A stretch of DNA of 64,000 nt from Ligilactobacillus ceti DSM 22408 (GCF_000423245.1 NZ_KE383993.1:124001-188000); one strand, 5' to 3'; positions 1 through 8,680 are shown, numbered from the stretch's first letter. Made by a program: numbers and translations. Notes: a model not told the origin generated them from the letters alone.

Positions 1-1304
1 GCATCGCAACAGCAGAAGCACCTTTAGGACCAGGTCCAAAGATTGCTTTAGATAAATTCTTAGAAATCGCAGAACGTGATGGTTTTGAAACTTTAGAATT
101 AGATGGTCTTGCAGGACATATCGAATTCGGTGAAGGTGATGAAACATTAGGTGTGTTAGCTCACGTTGACGTTATGCCAGCTGGTAAAGGTTGGGATACA
201 GATCCATTTGAACCAGTGATTATTAACGATCGTATTTATGCTCGTGGATCATCTGATGATAAAGGTCCTGGGATTGCAGCTTACTATGGTTTGAAAATTA
301 TCAAAGAATTAGGCTTACCAGTATCTAAAAAAGTTCGTTTCATCATCGGTACAGATGAAGAAAGTAGCTGGCGTGGTATGACTCACTATATGGAAAAAAT
401 GCCTAAACCAGATTTCGCATTTTCTCCAGATGCATTTTTCCCAATTATTAATGGTGAAAAAGGGATTGCAAGTATTGAATTGAAATATGCTGGTACAAAC
501 GGTGATGCAGCTAAATTAATTAGCTTTGAATCTGGTTTACGTACAAACATGGTACCTCGTGATGCTGAAGCAGTTGTTGAAGGTCTTGCATTAGCAGATG
601 TTGAACCAGCTTTTGCAGAATTTGTAGCTGCTAACCCAATTACAGGTGAAATCGTTGAACGTGATGGTCAATTATTCTTAAGTGTGATTGGTAAAGCTGC
701 CCATGCTCAAGAACCACGTCTTGGTGAAAATGCCGGAACATATTTAGCAACATTCTTAAACCAATTTAACTTTGGTGGAGCAGCAGCTAACTTTATTAAA
801 GTTGCTTCTGAAAACTTACACGGTGATTCTCGTGCTAAAGGTTTAGGTTTAGAATTTACAGATGAAATCATGGGTGACTTAACAGTGAACCCTGGTATCT
901 TCAAATTTGTTGCTGGTGAAGAAGGTTCTATTACATTGAACTTCCGTTATCCAAAAGGAATCGATGTACAAGAAATCTTAGCAGGTCTTGAAAAATTAGT
1001 TGCTCCAATGGATGTAACTCTTACACTTGATGGACATGCTCAAGAACCACACTATGTATCTCCAGAAGATCCAATTGTAAAAACATTATTAGGTGTTTAT
1101 AACAAACAAACTGGTTCAAATGAAACTGGTAAAGTTGTTGGTGGGGGAACATACGGTCGTTTATTAGAACGTGGTGTTGCTTTTGGTGCTTTATTCCCAG
1201 AAACAGAAAACACAATGCACCAAGCTAATGAATATATGCCATTATCTGATTTATTCCGTTCAGCAGCCATCTATGCTGAATCAATTTACGAATTGATCAA
1301 ATAA
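1..1304 (+). CDS. pepV: Dipeptidase PepV (M20 family), 5' end outside window
   Basis: Cytoplasmic metallopeptidase that hydrolyses dipeptides released by peptide uptake. The frame is open from base 3, so the gene enters from the left; relative to the usual length of about 465-470 residues, roughly 30-35 residues are missing. Visible M20 signatures are the metal-ligand segment LAHVDVMPAGKGW, the bridging aspartate in SSDDKGPG, the general-base pair in GTDEESSW, and the later HAQEP and GGGTYGR motifs. The GTG at 153 lies inside the catalytic domain and is not a real start. The gene stands alone and is followed by a strong terminator. Confidence 0.93.
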   Translation, partial: IATAEAPLGPGPKIALDKFLEIAERDGFETLELDGLAGHIEFGEGDETLGVLAHVDVMPAGKGWDTDPFEPVIINDRIYARGSSDDKGPGIAAYYGLKIIKELGLPVSKKVRFIIGTDEESSWRGMTHYMEKMPKPDFAFSPDAFFPIINGEKGIASIELKYAGTNGDAAKLISFESGLRTNMVPRDAEAVVEGLALADVEPAFAEFVAANPITGEIVERDGQLFLSVIGKAAHAQEPRLGENAGTYLATFLNQFNFGGAAANFIKVASENLHGDSRAKGLGLEFTDEIMGDLTVNPGIFKFVAGEEGSITLNFRYPKGIDVQEILAGLEKLVAPMDVTLTLDGHAQEPHYVSPEDPIVKTLLGVYNKQTGSNETGKVVGGGTYGRLLERGVAFGALFPETENTMHQANEYMPLSDLFRSAAIYAESIYELIK

Positions 1305-1335
1305 TTTAGGCTTTGCTTGAATTGAAAAATTAATT

Positions 1336-1375
1336 AAAACACGTTACTCTTTTTTGAGTAACGTGTTTTGTGTTT
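1336..1375 (+). terminator. Intrinsic terminator after pepV
   Basis: A perfect 14-bp stem (1336-1349 with 1356-1369) and a 6-nt T loop, followed by a T-rich run. Confidence 0.9.
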
Positions 1376-1464
1376 TTACTTTAAGAATATCGTTAAGTAA
1401 TTGCACCAAAATGAAATTAATTGTAAAATTAGAAGTGAATTAAGAATAGAAAAGATGTGGTTGG

Positions 1465-1755
1465 ATGTTTTTAACAACAGGAGAAATTAATGGAACATAT
1501 GCCATTCAAGGCATTGTTAATGCAACAGTCAAACGAGCTCTTTTGCCAGAAGAAGTCGATCAAGTTGATCAATATGATGACTTATATACAGCTGTGAAAA
1601 CAAAATTAATTGAACGAGCAGTTGCGAAAGATGGCGATGGTTTGATTATGGTGCGCTTTGTACCATCTATTGTCCAAACAGGACCAGCACCACGTTATAT
1701 GGTTTTGCATGGCTATGGAACAGTTGTTAGTTTGAAACCACGCCGGAAGCATTAA
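1465..1755 (+). CDS. YbjQ/UPF0145-like small protein
   Basis: A 96-residue protein. It starts with FLTTGEINGTYAIQGIV, has a central alpha-helical stretch, then DGDGLIMVRFVPS and a terminal HGYGTVVSLK. This order resembles the YbjQ/UPF0145 family, in which a TT-x-G-y strand is followed by a helix, a GAdaVvgvrf strand and a GTAV strand. The family forms pentameric rings of unknown role. The match is from pattern memory and is loose. The ribosome binding site is weak. It is probably monocistronic, lying between the pepV terminator and the uspA promoter. Confidence 0.55.
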   Translation: MFLTTGEINGTYAIQGIVNATVKRALLPEEVDQVDQYDDLYTAVKTKLIERAVAKDGDGLIMVRFVPSIVQTGPAPRYMVLHGYGTVVSLKPRRKH

Positions 1756-1770
1756 TTAGGCGCGCGAACT

Positions 1771-1799
1771 AAGACAATTTTTAGAATAAATGATATAAT
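1771..1799 (+). promoter_or_regulatory. Promoter of the uspA-like gene
   Basis: A -35-like AAGACA (1771-1776), a 17-bp spacer and a perfect TATAAT (1794-1799), with an extended TG just before the -10. Confidence 0.6.
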
Positions 1800-1836
1800 T
1801 GATAGAAATTAAGGGGCTAATAAGGAGAGGGTTTAT

Positions 1837-2283
1837 ATGCAACAACAGTACAAAAATATTTTAGTACCAGTTGACGGATCTGATGGAGCTGAAAAAGCTT
1901 TAGTTAAAGGTGTCGAAATTGCTAAAAGAAATAAAGCACACTTAGATGTTGTCACAGTTATTGATTTAAAACAATTTTCTGTAAGTTTTGCCGGCATGAT
2001 GGATGCCAATGGTGAAGTTGTTTACCAAGCTTATGAAGATGTTGATAACTATTTAGACTCATTATTAGAAAAAATCCACGAAATGGGCTTAGAAGATGTA
2101 AAAATGCATGCTCGTTTTGGATCACCACGGACAATTATTGCACATGATTTAACAAAAGAATATGGAACAGATTTAATTGTTATGGGACCAACAGGCTTGA
2201 ATGCTGTTGAACGGATGTTCGTCGGTTCAGTAACTGATTATGTCATTCGTGCTGCTCCTTGTGACGTTATTATCGGCCGCTAA
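1837..2283 (+). CDS. Universal stress protein, UspA family
   Basis: A single-domain 148-residue Usp. It begins with the strand KNILVPVDGSDGAEKAL. It ends with the nucleotide-binding signature GPTGLNAVERMFVGSV, matching the G-x2-G-x9-G-S/T pattern of ATP-binding Usp proteins, followed by a closing beta strand. A good ribosome binding site (AAGGAGAGG) precedes the ATG. The next gene, a membrane protein, follows after 18 nt, so the two are probably co-transcribed. The stress or partner sensed is not evident from the sequence. Confidence 0.9.
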   Translation: MQQQYKNILVPVDGSDGAEKALVKGVEIAKRNKAHLDVVTVIDLKQFSVSFAGMMDANGEVVYQAYEDVDNYLDSLLEKIHEMGLEDVKMHARFGSPRTIIAHDLTKEYGTDLIVMGPTGLNAVERMFVGSVTDYVIRAAPCDVIIGR

Positions 2284-2301
2284 AAAGAGGAGGCTTTTAA
2301 A

Positions 2302-2634
2302 GTGTCAATCACAAGTGTGGTTATGATTGTAGTTTTAGCCGTATTAGTAATATATAATTTAAGATTAAGTTTTACGATTGCGCGTCTAAAATCAAAAGTA
2401 CAATTTAAACAACCACAAGATTTAACTGAAGTTGAAACAGAAAAATTACAAAAAATTGCTAAAGCACGGCGAAAATGGGTAGTTTTAAGCCAGTTATTCT
2501 TCTGGTTTTCTATTTATCTTGCTGTGATGGGATCAACAGGGCAATTATTATTCTTTATGATTTTATACGTTGTGGTATTAATTGTTTTGAATAAATATGC
2601 GATGTTATCAACGCAAGCAATTATCGAAAATTAA
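2302..2634 (+). CDS. Small integral membrane protein, unknown
   Basis: A 110-residue protein starting at GTG behind AGAGGAGG. It has one N-terminal hydrophobic helix (about residues 4-24), a charged linker with several Lys and Arg (about 27-55), then two more hydrophobic helices (about 58-75 and 78-97). I do not recognise the family. Its close spacing behind the UspA gene and the terminator right at its stop codon indicate a two-gene operon. Confidence 0.7.
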   Translation: MSITSVVMIVVLAVLVIYNLRLSFTIARLKSKVQFKQPQDLTEVETEKLQKIAKARRKWVVLSQLFFWFSIYLAVMGSTGQLLFFMILYVVVLIVLNKYAMLSTQAIIEN

Positions 2635-2670
2635 AAAACAACGCTCAAATTTTTTGAGCGTTGTTTTTTT
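2633..2670 (+). terminator. Intrinsic terminator of the uspA operon
   Basis: Arms 2633-2649 and 2653-2669 pair almost perfectly around a short T loop; the stop codon is within the left arm. The A/T ends make it potentially bidirectional. Confidence 0.88.
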
Positions 2671-2681
2671 GTTAAGAATTC

Positions 2682-2710
2682 TTGTAATTGTTTTTTAATT
2701 ATATTATAAT
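2682..2710 (+). promoter_or_regulatory. Promoter of the amino-acid permease
   Basis: TTGTAA (2682-2687), a 17-bp spacer and TATAAT (2705-2710), 40 bp upstream of the ATG. Confidence 0.7.
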
Positions 2711-2749
2711 TATGCCCTAAATTGATTCGGAGTTAGAGGGAGAATTTAT

Positions 2750-4177
2750 ATGAACAAAATCTGGAAAAGATTTTCTTACAAAGAGGATCCGCAAGTTTAT
2801 TTGAAAAAAGATGCTCATTTACATCAAGTCTTAACGGTGAAAGACTTTTTAGCTTTAGGCGTCGGAACCATTGTTTCAACATCTATATTTACCTTACCAG
2901 GTGTGGTAGCCGCTAATCATGCTGGACCGGCTGTGGCTTTATCATTTTTAATTGCAGCGATTGTAGCGGCGTTAGTAGCGTTTGCTTATGCTGAAATGTC
3001 ATCGTCTATGCCTTTTGCTGGATCGGCTTATTCTTGGATTAGTGTTATTTATGGTGAAGGATTTGGTTGGATTGCTGGCTGGGCTTTGTTGGCGGAATAT
3101 TTTATCGCCGTAGCTTTTGTGGCTTCAGGGTTATCAGCTAATTTTCGGGGAATGTTAGAACCTTTAGGTGTACATGTTCCAGCACAATTAGCGAATGCCT
3201 TTGGTGTGTCAGGTGGAATTATTGATATTATTTCGGTAATTGTGATTGCTTTAGTAGCTTACCTATTATCACGAGGAGCTTCTGGTGTTGCGAAAGTTGA
3301 GAATTTATTAGTTATTTTAAAAGTTTGTGCAATTTTAGTTTTTATTTTAGTGGGATTAAAAGCAATTCATATTGAAAATTATTTCCCATTTATTCCAGAA
3401 TATACAGTGCATAGTGATGGTACGAGTTTTGGCGGATGGCACGGAGTTTATGCAGGTGTGTCAGCAATCTTCTTATCATATATTGGTTTTGATTCGATTG
3501 CGGCGAATTCGGCTGAAGCGAAAGATCCTGCTAAAACCATGCCACGCGGAATTTTAGGTTCGTTATTAATTGCAGTGATTTTGTTTATTGCAGTTTCTTT
3601 AGTTTTAGTGGGAATGTTCAAATATACTAGTTATGCTAATAATGCAGAACCAGTAGGCTGGGCTTTACGCCAAGCAGGACATCCTATTATTGCAGTTGTA
3701 GTTCAAGGAATTGCTGTCATCGGAATGTTTACAGCTTTAATTGGGATGATGATGGCTGGTTCACGATTATTATATTCTTTTGGCCGTGATCAAATGTTAC
3801 CCAAATGGTTAGGTGTATTAAACAAAAATAATTTACCAGGGAATGCGTTAATTGCTTTAACTGTAATTAGTATTATTTTAGGTTCGGTCTTTCCGTTTGA
3901 GTTTTTATCACAATTAATTTCTGCAGGGACCTTGATTGCTTTTATGTTTGTCACCATCGGTATTTATTCTTTACGTAAAAGAGAAGGTCATGATATTGCA
4001 GAACCAGAATTTAAAATGCCATTGTATCCTGTGTTGCCTTTAGTTGCCTTTTTAGGGACATTAGCTGTCTTTTGGGGTCTAGACTATCATGCGAAGTTAT
4101 ATGCGGGGATATGGTTCTTAATCGGTCTTGTCGTTTATTTTATGTATGGAATGCGCAAAGAAAAAATTAAATCATAA
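2750..4177 (+). CDS. APC-superfamily amino-acid permease (YfnA/CAT-like)
   Basis: A 475-residue transporter with about 12 hydrophobic segments. The first helix carries GVGTIVSTSIFTLPG, the glycine-rich unwound TM1 typical of APC substrate binding, followed by AGPAVALSFLIAAIVAAL (TM2) and the cytoplasmic YAEMSSSMPFAGSAYSW loop. TM6 carries FLSYIGFDSIAANSAEAKDP, the usual family signature. It is closest to the APA/CAT group (B. subtilis YfnA), but substrate cannot be read from sequence. Monocistronic, with its own promoter and a terminator shared with the convergent gene. Confidence 0.88.
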   Translation: MNKIWKRFSYKEDPQVYLKKDAHLHQVLTVKDFLALGVGTIVSTSIFTLPGVVAANHAGPAVALSFLIAAIVAALVAFAYAEMSSSMPFAGSAYSWISVIYGEGFGWIAGWALLAEYFIAVAFVASGLSANFRGMLEPLGVHVPAQLANAFGVSGGIIDIISVIVIALVAYLLSRGASGVAKVENLLVILKVCAILVFILVGLKAIHIENYFPFIPEYTVHSDGTSFGGWHGVYAGVSAIFLSYIGFDSIAANSAEAKDPAKTMPRGILGSLLIAVILFIAVSLVLVGMFKYTSYANNAEPVGWALRQAGHPIIAVVVQGIAVIGMFTALIGMMMAGSRLLYSFGRDQMLPKWLGVLNKNNLPGNALIALTVISIILGSVFPFEFLSQLISAGTLIAFMFVTIGIYSLRKREGHDIAEPEFKMPLYPVLPLVAFLGTLAVFWGLDYHAKLYAGIWFLIGLVVYFMYGMRKEKIKS

Positions 4178-4182
4178 AAAAG

Positions 4183-4217
4183 AGGAAACCAACTAAATTA
4201 AGTTGGTTTCCTTTTTA
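4183..4217. terminator. Bidirectional terminator between convergent genes
   Basis: A perfect 12-bp stem (4183-4194 with 4201-4212), loop AAATTA. A-rich on the left and T-rich on the right, so it can serve both the permease and the leftward gene. Confidence 0.88.
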
Positions 4218-4775
4218 TTTTTCGATGGTTAAGTTTGGCCAGAATTTATGCCAATTTTTACGTTGCATTCTTTTTTGATAAGTTGGATATTGTGCTGTAT
4301 CTGGTGCAAAGTAAGGTGTTGGTTGAACTTTCATTTCAAAAATATCATTTAAGCCATAAGGTGCAACTAGATTGAAATTACCTAAAGTATCTGGTGTAAC
4401 CCCAATGGCACTACATTGTTCTGGAAAATGCGCAATTGTTTCAGTGATTGTTTTACCAAAATATTGTTGGTTTGTATGGCGTTTAGGTAGGGCGATATTA
4501 TTTAAGTTCCATAAATATTTAGGATATTTTTGTTGTAATAAAGCTTGCCGGGTTAAATATTTTTCGAATGATTCACTGGTGTTTTTATAATAAACATCAA
4601 TATTATTTCGGATTAAAGAAGAAGGTTGCTTTGTTTGGTTATCCCAAACTAAATTGCGCACAGCACCTGCACAAATTGTGGCTTCTGGTAAATGAAGACT
4701 AGCTACAATTTGACAAATTTCTAAAAACTCGGGTTGTTTTTGAATAATGTCGCGTAATTCTTGTTCATATTGCAT
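4215..4775 (-). CDS. Nucleotidyltransferase-family protein (DUF925-like)
   Basis: A 186-residue protein starting at ATG behind AAGGAGG. It resembles the COG3575/DUF925 group: CAGAVRNLVWD corresponds to the GxVR(N/D) active-site loop, and NNIDVYYKN sits where relatives carry the D-x-D-V metal-binding strand. The first acidic residue appears to be replaced by Asn here, so activity is uncertain. The C-terminal half has the conserved YGLNDIFEMKVQPTP and WPNLTI segments. The cellular substrate is not known. It is convergent with the permease. Confidence 0.75.
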   Translation of the reverse strand: MQYEQELRDIIQKQPEFLEICQIVASLHLPEATICAGAVRNLVWDNQTKQPSSLIRNNIDVYYKNTSESFEKYLTRQALLQQKYPKYLWNLNNIALPKRHTNQQYFGKTITETIAHFPEQCSAIGVTPDTLGNFNLVAPYGLNDIFEMKVQPTPYFAPDTAQYPTYQKRMQRKNWHKFWPNLTIEK

Positions 4776-4933
4776 GGATCAAAACCTCCTTGAGTAGTAA
4801 CTTAATTATTTTAAACGTTCTGTTTCGGAATTGCTAGTCAGATACATGATGTTTATATAAAATTAAAGAAGATTTTAACATCCAAAAAAATTTATAAAAA
4901 ACGATTACACTGATTGTTTGAGGGGAAAATTAA

Positions 4934-4962
4934 ATGAAAAAAGCGGTGAAATCTGTTATAGT
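4934..4962 (+). promoter_or_regulatory. Candidate ackA promoter
   Basis: Extended -10 TGT-TATAGT (-10 at 4957-4962) with a weak -35 ATGAAA (4934-4939), 17-bp spacer. The -10 is convincing, the -35 is poor. Confidence 0.5.
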
Positions 4963-4967
4963 AGAGC

Positions 4968-4981
4968 AGTAAGCGTTAAGG
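4968..4981 (+). promoter_or_regulatory. cre-like site (CcpA) at the ackA start region
   Basis: AGTAAGCGTTAAGG matches 12 of 14 positions of the consensus WGWAARCGYTWWMA, including the central AAGCGTT core. It lies just after the predicted -10, over the likely transcription start, which would favour CcpA-mediated repression or roadblock; B. subtilis ackA is instead activated from an upstream cre. Confidence 0.55.
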
Positions 4982-5007
4982 CGCTGTAAGTTTTGGAGGG
5001 TTGATTT

Positions 5008-6207
5008 ATGGAAAAAATTATTGCTATTAACTCAGGTAGTTCGAGTTTGAAATTTAAATTATTTTTAATGCCAGAAGAAAAAGTTCTCGCATCTGGTTTA
5101 ATCGAAAGAATAGGAATTAAAGATCCCCGTGTTGAAATTAAATATGGTGATGGTCAAGTTTTTGAAAAAGTTGGCGATATTCCTGATCATAAAACAGCAG
5201 TTAGTTTGTTAATGGATCTTTTATTAGAATTAAAAATTATCGATGATTATTCTGAAATTACAGGTGTTGGTCATCGTGTTGTGGCTGGTGGAGAATATTT
5301 CAAACATTCTGAAATTGTTACACCAACAGTTATTGAACACATTCGTGAAATTTTCGAATATGCACCATTACACAATCCAGCCAACTTAGTCGGAATTGAA
5401 GCTTTCAAAAAAATCTTACCTGATGCATGTTCAGTAGTTGTTTTTGATACAGCATTCCACCAAACAATTCCAGAAGAAAATTATTTATATAGTGTACCTT
5501 TTGAATGGTACGAAGATTATAAAGTTCGTCGCTATGGTGCACATGGTACAAGTCACCGTTATGTATCTGATTTAGCTGCGAAAATGATGGGTAAACCATT
5601 AGAAGATTTGAAATTAATTAGTTGTCACTTAGGTGCAGGTGCTTCTATCTGTGCGGTTAAAGGTGGCGAATCATTTGATACATCAATGGGCTTTACACCA
5701 TTAACAGGTGTGACAATGGCAACTCGTTCAGGTGATGTTGACGTTGCTTTAGTTGCTTTCATGATGAAAAAACTTAACTTAGATATGGATGAAATGATGA
5801 AAGTCTTGAATGGCGCATCTGGTTTACAAGGTATTTCTGGAATTTCGTCTGATATGCGTGATATTGATGCAGCACGTAAAACTGATAAACGTGCTGAACT
5901 AGCAATGGATATCTTTGTGAAAAACGTTGTTAAATATATTGGCGAATACACATTTGAAATGGGTGGCGTTGATGGTATTATCTTTACAGCCGGCATCGGT
6001 GAAAATGCTATTACAGCTCGGACAAAGATTATGGAACGTTTAGCTTTCATGGGCATTGAAATTGATCATGAAAATAACCAAAAACGTGGGGCACAAAACT
6101 TTATCTCAACAAAAGATTCTAAAGTTCAAGTGATGTGTATCCCAACTGATGAAGAATTAATGATTGCACGTGATGTTCAAACATTAGCTCAAGAAGATCA
6201 AGCTTAA
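5008..6207 (+). CDS. ackA: Acetate kinase
   Basis: Converts acetyl phosphate and ADP to acetate and ATP; in the cytoplasm it is the last step of acetate formation. The 399 residues are of normal length. Signatures: N-terminal NSGSSSLKFKLF, VGHRVVAGGE, FDTAFHQTIP, RRYGAHGTSHRYV, the phosphate-binding CHLGAGASICAVKGG, the catalytic TMATRSGDVD region and FTAGIGENA near the end. A good ribosome binding site (GGAGGG) precedes the ATG. Monocistronic, with a cre-like site near its promoter and a bidirectional terminator downstream. Confidence 0.97.
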   Translation: MEKIIAINSGSSSLKFKLFLMPEEKVLASGLIERIGIKDPRVEIKYGDGQVFEKVGDIPDHKTAVSLLMDLLLELKIIDDYSEITGVGHRVVAGGEYFKHSEIVTPTVIEHIREIFEYAPLHNPANLVGIEAFKKILPDACSVVVFDTAFHQTIPEENYLYSVPFEWYEDYKVRRYGAHGTSHRYVSDLAAKMMGKPLEDLKLISCHLGAGASICAVKGGESFDTSMGFTPLTGVTMATRSGDVDVALVAFMMKKLNLDMDEMMKVLNGASGLQGISGISSDMRDIDAARKTDKRAELAMDIFVKNVVKYIGEYTFEMGGVDGIIFTAGIGENAITARTKIMERLAFMGIEIDHENNQKRGAQNFISTKDSKVQVMCIPTDEELMIARDVQTLAQEDQA

Positions 6208-6215
6208 AACAAATT

Positions 6216-6266
6216 AATAAAGGTTCACACTAAGTTTTATTAACTAGTGTGAACCTTTATTTTTTA
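6216..6266. terminator. Bidirectional terminator between ackA and the kinase gene
   Basis: A perfect 17-bp stem (6216-6232 with 6245-6261) with a 12-nt loop, followed by Ts. It serves both convergent genes. Confidence 0.9.
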
Positions 6267-6989
6267 TTTACGTTTATTTTGTAACTCGATGAATTCGGCT
6301 TGTGAAATTTTACCTAATTCAAATAATTTTTCTTCAATTAAATCTAAAACAAAATTTTGATCATCTTTGTTTTCGACAAAATCATATTTATCACCATCAA
6401 TAATTAAAAGTGGTGATTTATCATATGTTTTCGCCCAGTTATCATAATATTTTAAAAGTGTTTGATAATAGTTAATTAAAGAAGGATCATTTTCAATTTG
6501 TTCATAATCACGACCACGTTTTTTAATACGATTTAACATCGTATCATAGGAAACTTGGATCATTACCATTAAGTCAGGATTTTTATTTTGTGCAACTTGT
6601 GGTAATTCTTCTAACATATTATCTAAAAGTTCTTTGTATGTTTCATGCTCGATTAGGGAAGCATTTCCTAAATCAGTATTCATTTGCATGAACATGGCAT
6701 CTTCATAAATTGAACGATCTAAAATGTTATTTTCATGTTGCATAGCTGATTTAATCATTTTAAAACGACGATTTAAAAAGAATGTTTGTAATAAATAAGT
6801 GTAAGGATTCGTTGCATCAAGTTCACCAGCAGCACGTTTTTGCGCAGCAATTTCGAGCCCTTGATAAAAAAGGGGTAGGACCGGGTTATCTGCGACCGGT
6901 TCGTAAAAAGCTGTTGTTCCTAATTCTTGCGCTAAAATGGCTGAAAGACTTGATTTACCGGATCCGATAATTCCAGCTAAGGTAATCAA
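6264..6989 (-). CDS. Deoxynucleoside kinase (dAdo/dGuo kinase type)
   Basis: Phosphorylates deoxyadenosine or deoxyguanosine in nucleoside salvage; lactobacilli use such kinases for DNA precursor supply. Signatures are the P-loop GIIGSGKSS near the N terminus, FYEPVADNPVLP, the LDRSIYEDAMF substrate motif and the Arg-rich lid KKRGRDYEQ. I place the start at a TTG (codon at 6989-6987), ten bases after AAAGGAG, which gives 241 residues beginning MITLAGIIG. The longer ATG start at 7046 would translate the Shine-Dalgarno sequence and add 19 non-family residues. Monocistronic and convergent with ackA. Confidence 0.88.
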   Translation of the reverse strand: MITLAGIIGSGKSSLSAILAQELGTTAFYEPVADNPVLPLFYQGLEIAAQKRAAGELDATNPYTYLLQTFFLNRRFKMIKSAMQHENNILDRSIYEDAMFMQMNTDLGNASLIEHETYKELLDNMLEELPQVAQNKNPDLMVMIQVSYDTMLNRIKKRGRDYEQIENDPSLINYYQTLLKYYDNWAKTYDKSPLLIIDGDKYDFVENKDDQNFVLDLIEEKLFELGKISQAEFIELQNKRK

Positions 6990-7094
6990 ATATGACACGC
7001 TCCTTTTTTTGTACATCAGAAATAATTGTAGCGATTTTAGTGACAAACTGCAATGAAAAGATTCTAAATTAGTAAGGCTTGTTTTTGGAGTTGG

Positions 7095-7148
7095 ATGAAA
7101 CAGAATTTACAGTTGTTTGCTGATACGAGGGAGTTAGGTGTAATTTAG
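7095..7148 (+). other. 17-codon ORF with NLQLFA motif (leader peptide or phage relic)
   Basis: ATG behind GGAG encodes MKQNLQLFADTRELGVI and stops. The NLQLFA core resembles the Prp-cleaved N-terminus (LNLQFFA) of ribosomal protein L27 and of many phage capsid and scaffold proteins. It lies in the 395-bp gap between the kinase gene and purB. It could be the first codons of a lost capsid-type gene or a short expressed peptide. No homologous continuation was seen in the next bases. Confidence 0.35.
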
Positions 7149-7242
7149 GAAAGGTGTTATTATCATAGGTTTTCTATTTAAAACGTCTAAAACGTATTAA
7201 AAACATAACTATAAAACGGATATTAAGATTATTTCGTGTTAA

Positions 7243-7255
7243 AAAACGAACTATT
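7243..7255 (+). promoter_or_regulatory. Possible PurR box upstream of purB
   Basis: AAAAACGAACTAT matches 12 of 13 positions of the PurBox consensus AWWWCCGAACWWT. It lies 24 bp upstream of the purB -35. A weaker inverted partner, ATATCCGTTTTAT on the minus strand, covers about 7211-7224. PurBoxes usually occur as pairs, so this is plausible but not secure. Confidence 0.4.
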
Positions 7256-7278
7256 TTACAAAAATACATAATTTTGTT

Positions 7279-7307
7279 TTGACATTCAAGAAGGGGTTTG
7301 CTAAGCT
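7279..7307 (+). promoter_or_regulatory. purB promoter
   Basis: A perfect TTGACA (7279-7284), a 17-bp spacer and an extended -10 TGC-TAAGCT (-10 at 7302-7307). Confidence 0.7.
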
Positions 7308-7384
7308 AAAAATGATGCAAGATGCTAGGTCATAGTCATTTGAAATGGTAATTTAAACTTGAAATTTAAAGGAGTTATTACAAA

Positions 7385-8680
7385 ATGTTAGCACGTTATA
7401 CACGCCCTGAAATGGCAGCTTTGTGGACTGATGAAAAGAAATTTGAATGTTGGTTAGCTGTAGAGATTGCAGCTGATGAAGCATGGGCAAAATTAGGTCA
7501 AATTCCGCAAGAAGATGTTGATAAATTGAAAGCTAATGCAAAATTTGATATTGAACGCATTCGTGAAATTGAAGCAGTAACTCGGCATGATGTGATTGCT
7601 TTTACGCGTTGTGTATCTGAATCATTAGGTGATGAGAAAAAATGGGTTCATTATGGATTAACAAGTACTGATGTTGTTGATACAGCATATGGTTATCAAC
7701 TCAAACAAGTTAATGATTTATTACGCGCTGATTTAAATATGTTTTTAGAAATTATCAAAAATAAAGCTTTAGAACATAAAGATACGGTTATGATGGGGAG
7801 AACACATGGTGTGCATGCAGAACCAACAACATTTGGATTAAAATTAGCTCGTTGGTATTCTGAAATGAAACGAAATATTGAACGATTTGAACATGCTGCT
7901 GATGGTGTACAAGCCGGTAAAATTAGTGGAGCTGTAGGAACATTTGCTAATATTGATCCGTTTGTAGAAGAGTATGTTTGTGATCAACTGGGCATTCGTG
8001 CGCAAGAAATTTCCAGTCAAGTTTTACCACGTGATTTACACGCTGAATATTTAGCTAGTTTGGCTTTAATTGCAACTAGTTTAGAAAAATTTGCTACAGA
8101 AATACGCGGGTTACAAAAATCAGAAACAAGAGAAGTTGAAGAGTATTTTGCTAAAGGTCAAAAAGGATCTTCAGCAATGCCACACAAACGTAATCCAATT
8201 GGTTCAGAAAATATTTCAGGGTTAGCCAGAGTAGTCCGCGGGCATATGGTCACAGCTTATGAAAATGTTGCCTTATGGCATGAACGTGATATTTCTCATT
8301 CTTCTGCTGAACGGATTATTTTACCAGATACGACCATCTTATTAGATTATATGTTGAATCGCTTTGGCAGAATCTTGAAGAATTTAACAGTTTATCCAGA
8401 AAATATGCAAGCTAATATGCAAAAAACATTTGGTTTGATTTATAGTGGACGTGTGTTGTTGAAATTGATTGATAAAGGATTGAGTCGGGAAGCAGCTTAC
8501 GATTTGATTCAACCTAAAACAGCTGAATCTTGGGATATGCAAATTGATTTTAGAACATTGTTAGAAAATGATGCGACGATTATGTCTTATTTAACAAAAG
8601 AAGATTTAGATGATGCATTGGATTATCATTGGCATTTACAAAAAGTTGATTATTTGTTTAAACGTGTGGGATTAGAATAA
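7385..8680 (+). CDS. purB: Adenylosuccinate lyase
   Basis: Cleaves adenylosuccinate to AMP and fumarate, and SAICAR to AICAR, in purine synthesis. The 431 residues match the usual length. The fumarase/aspartase-superfamily signature [16 protein letters not shown], the TSTDVVDTA segment and the [10 protein letters not shown] substrate loop are all present. The start follows AAAGGAG. It stands alone here rather than in a pur operon, which is common in Lactobacillales. A promoter and a possible PurBox lie upstream; no convincing terminator was found after it. Confidence 0.97.
   Translation: MLARYTRPEMAALWTDEKKFECWLAVEIAADEAWAKLGQIPQEDVDKLKANAKFDIERIREIEAVTRHDVIAFTRCVSESLGDEKKWVHYGLTSTDVVDTAYGYQLKQVNDLLRADLNMFLEIIKNKALEHKDTVMMGRTHGVHAEPTTFGLKLARWYSEMKRNIERFEHAADGVQAGKISGAVGTFANIDPFVEEYVCDQLGIRAQEISSQVLPRDLHAEYLASLALIATSLEKFATEIRGLQKSETREVEEYFAKGQKGSSAMPHKRNPIGSENISGLARVVRGHMVTAYENVALWHERDISHSSAERIILPDTTILLDYMLNRFGRILKNLTVYPENMQANMQKTFGLIYSGRVLLKLIDKGLSREAAYDLIQPKTAESWDMQIDFRTLLENDATIMSYLTKEDLDDALDYHWHLQKVDYLFKRVGLE

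Noticed and set aside
5625-6056. 143-codon minus-strand ORF inside ackA
   Set aside because: It lies wholly within a clear acetate kinase gene on the other strand, has no ribosome binding site and looks like the complement of conserved codons.
7047-7384. Longer gene in the 395-bp gap before purB
   Set aside because: No frame stays open beyond the 17-codon ORF with a plausible start; only promoter elements were seen.
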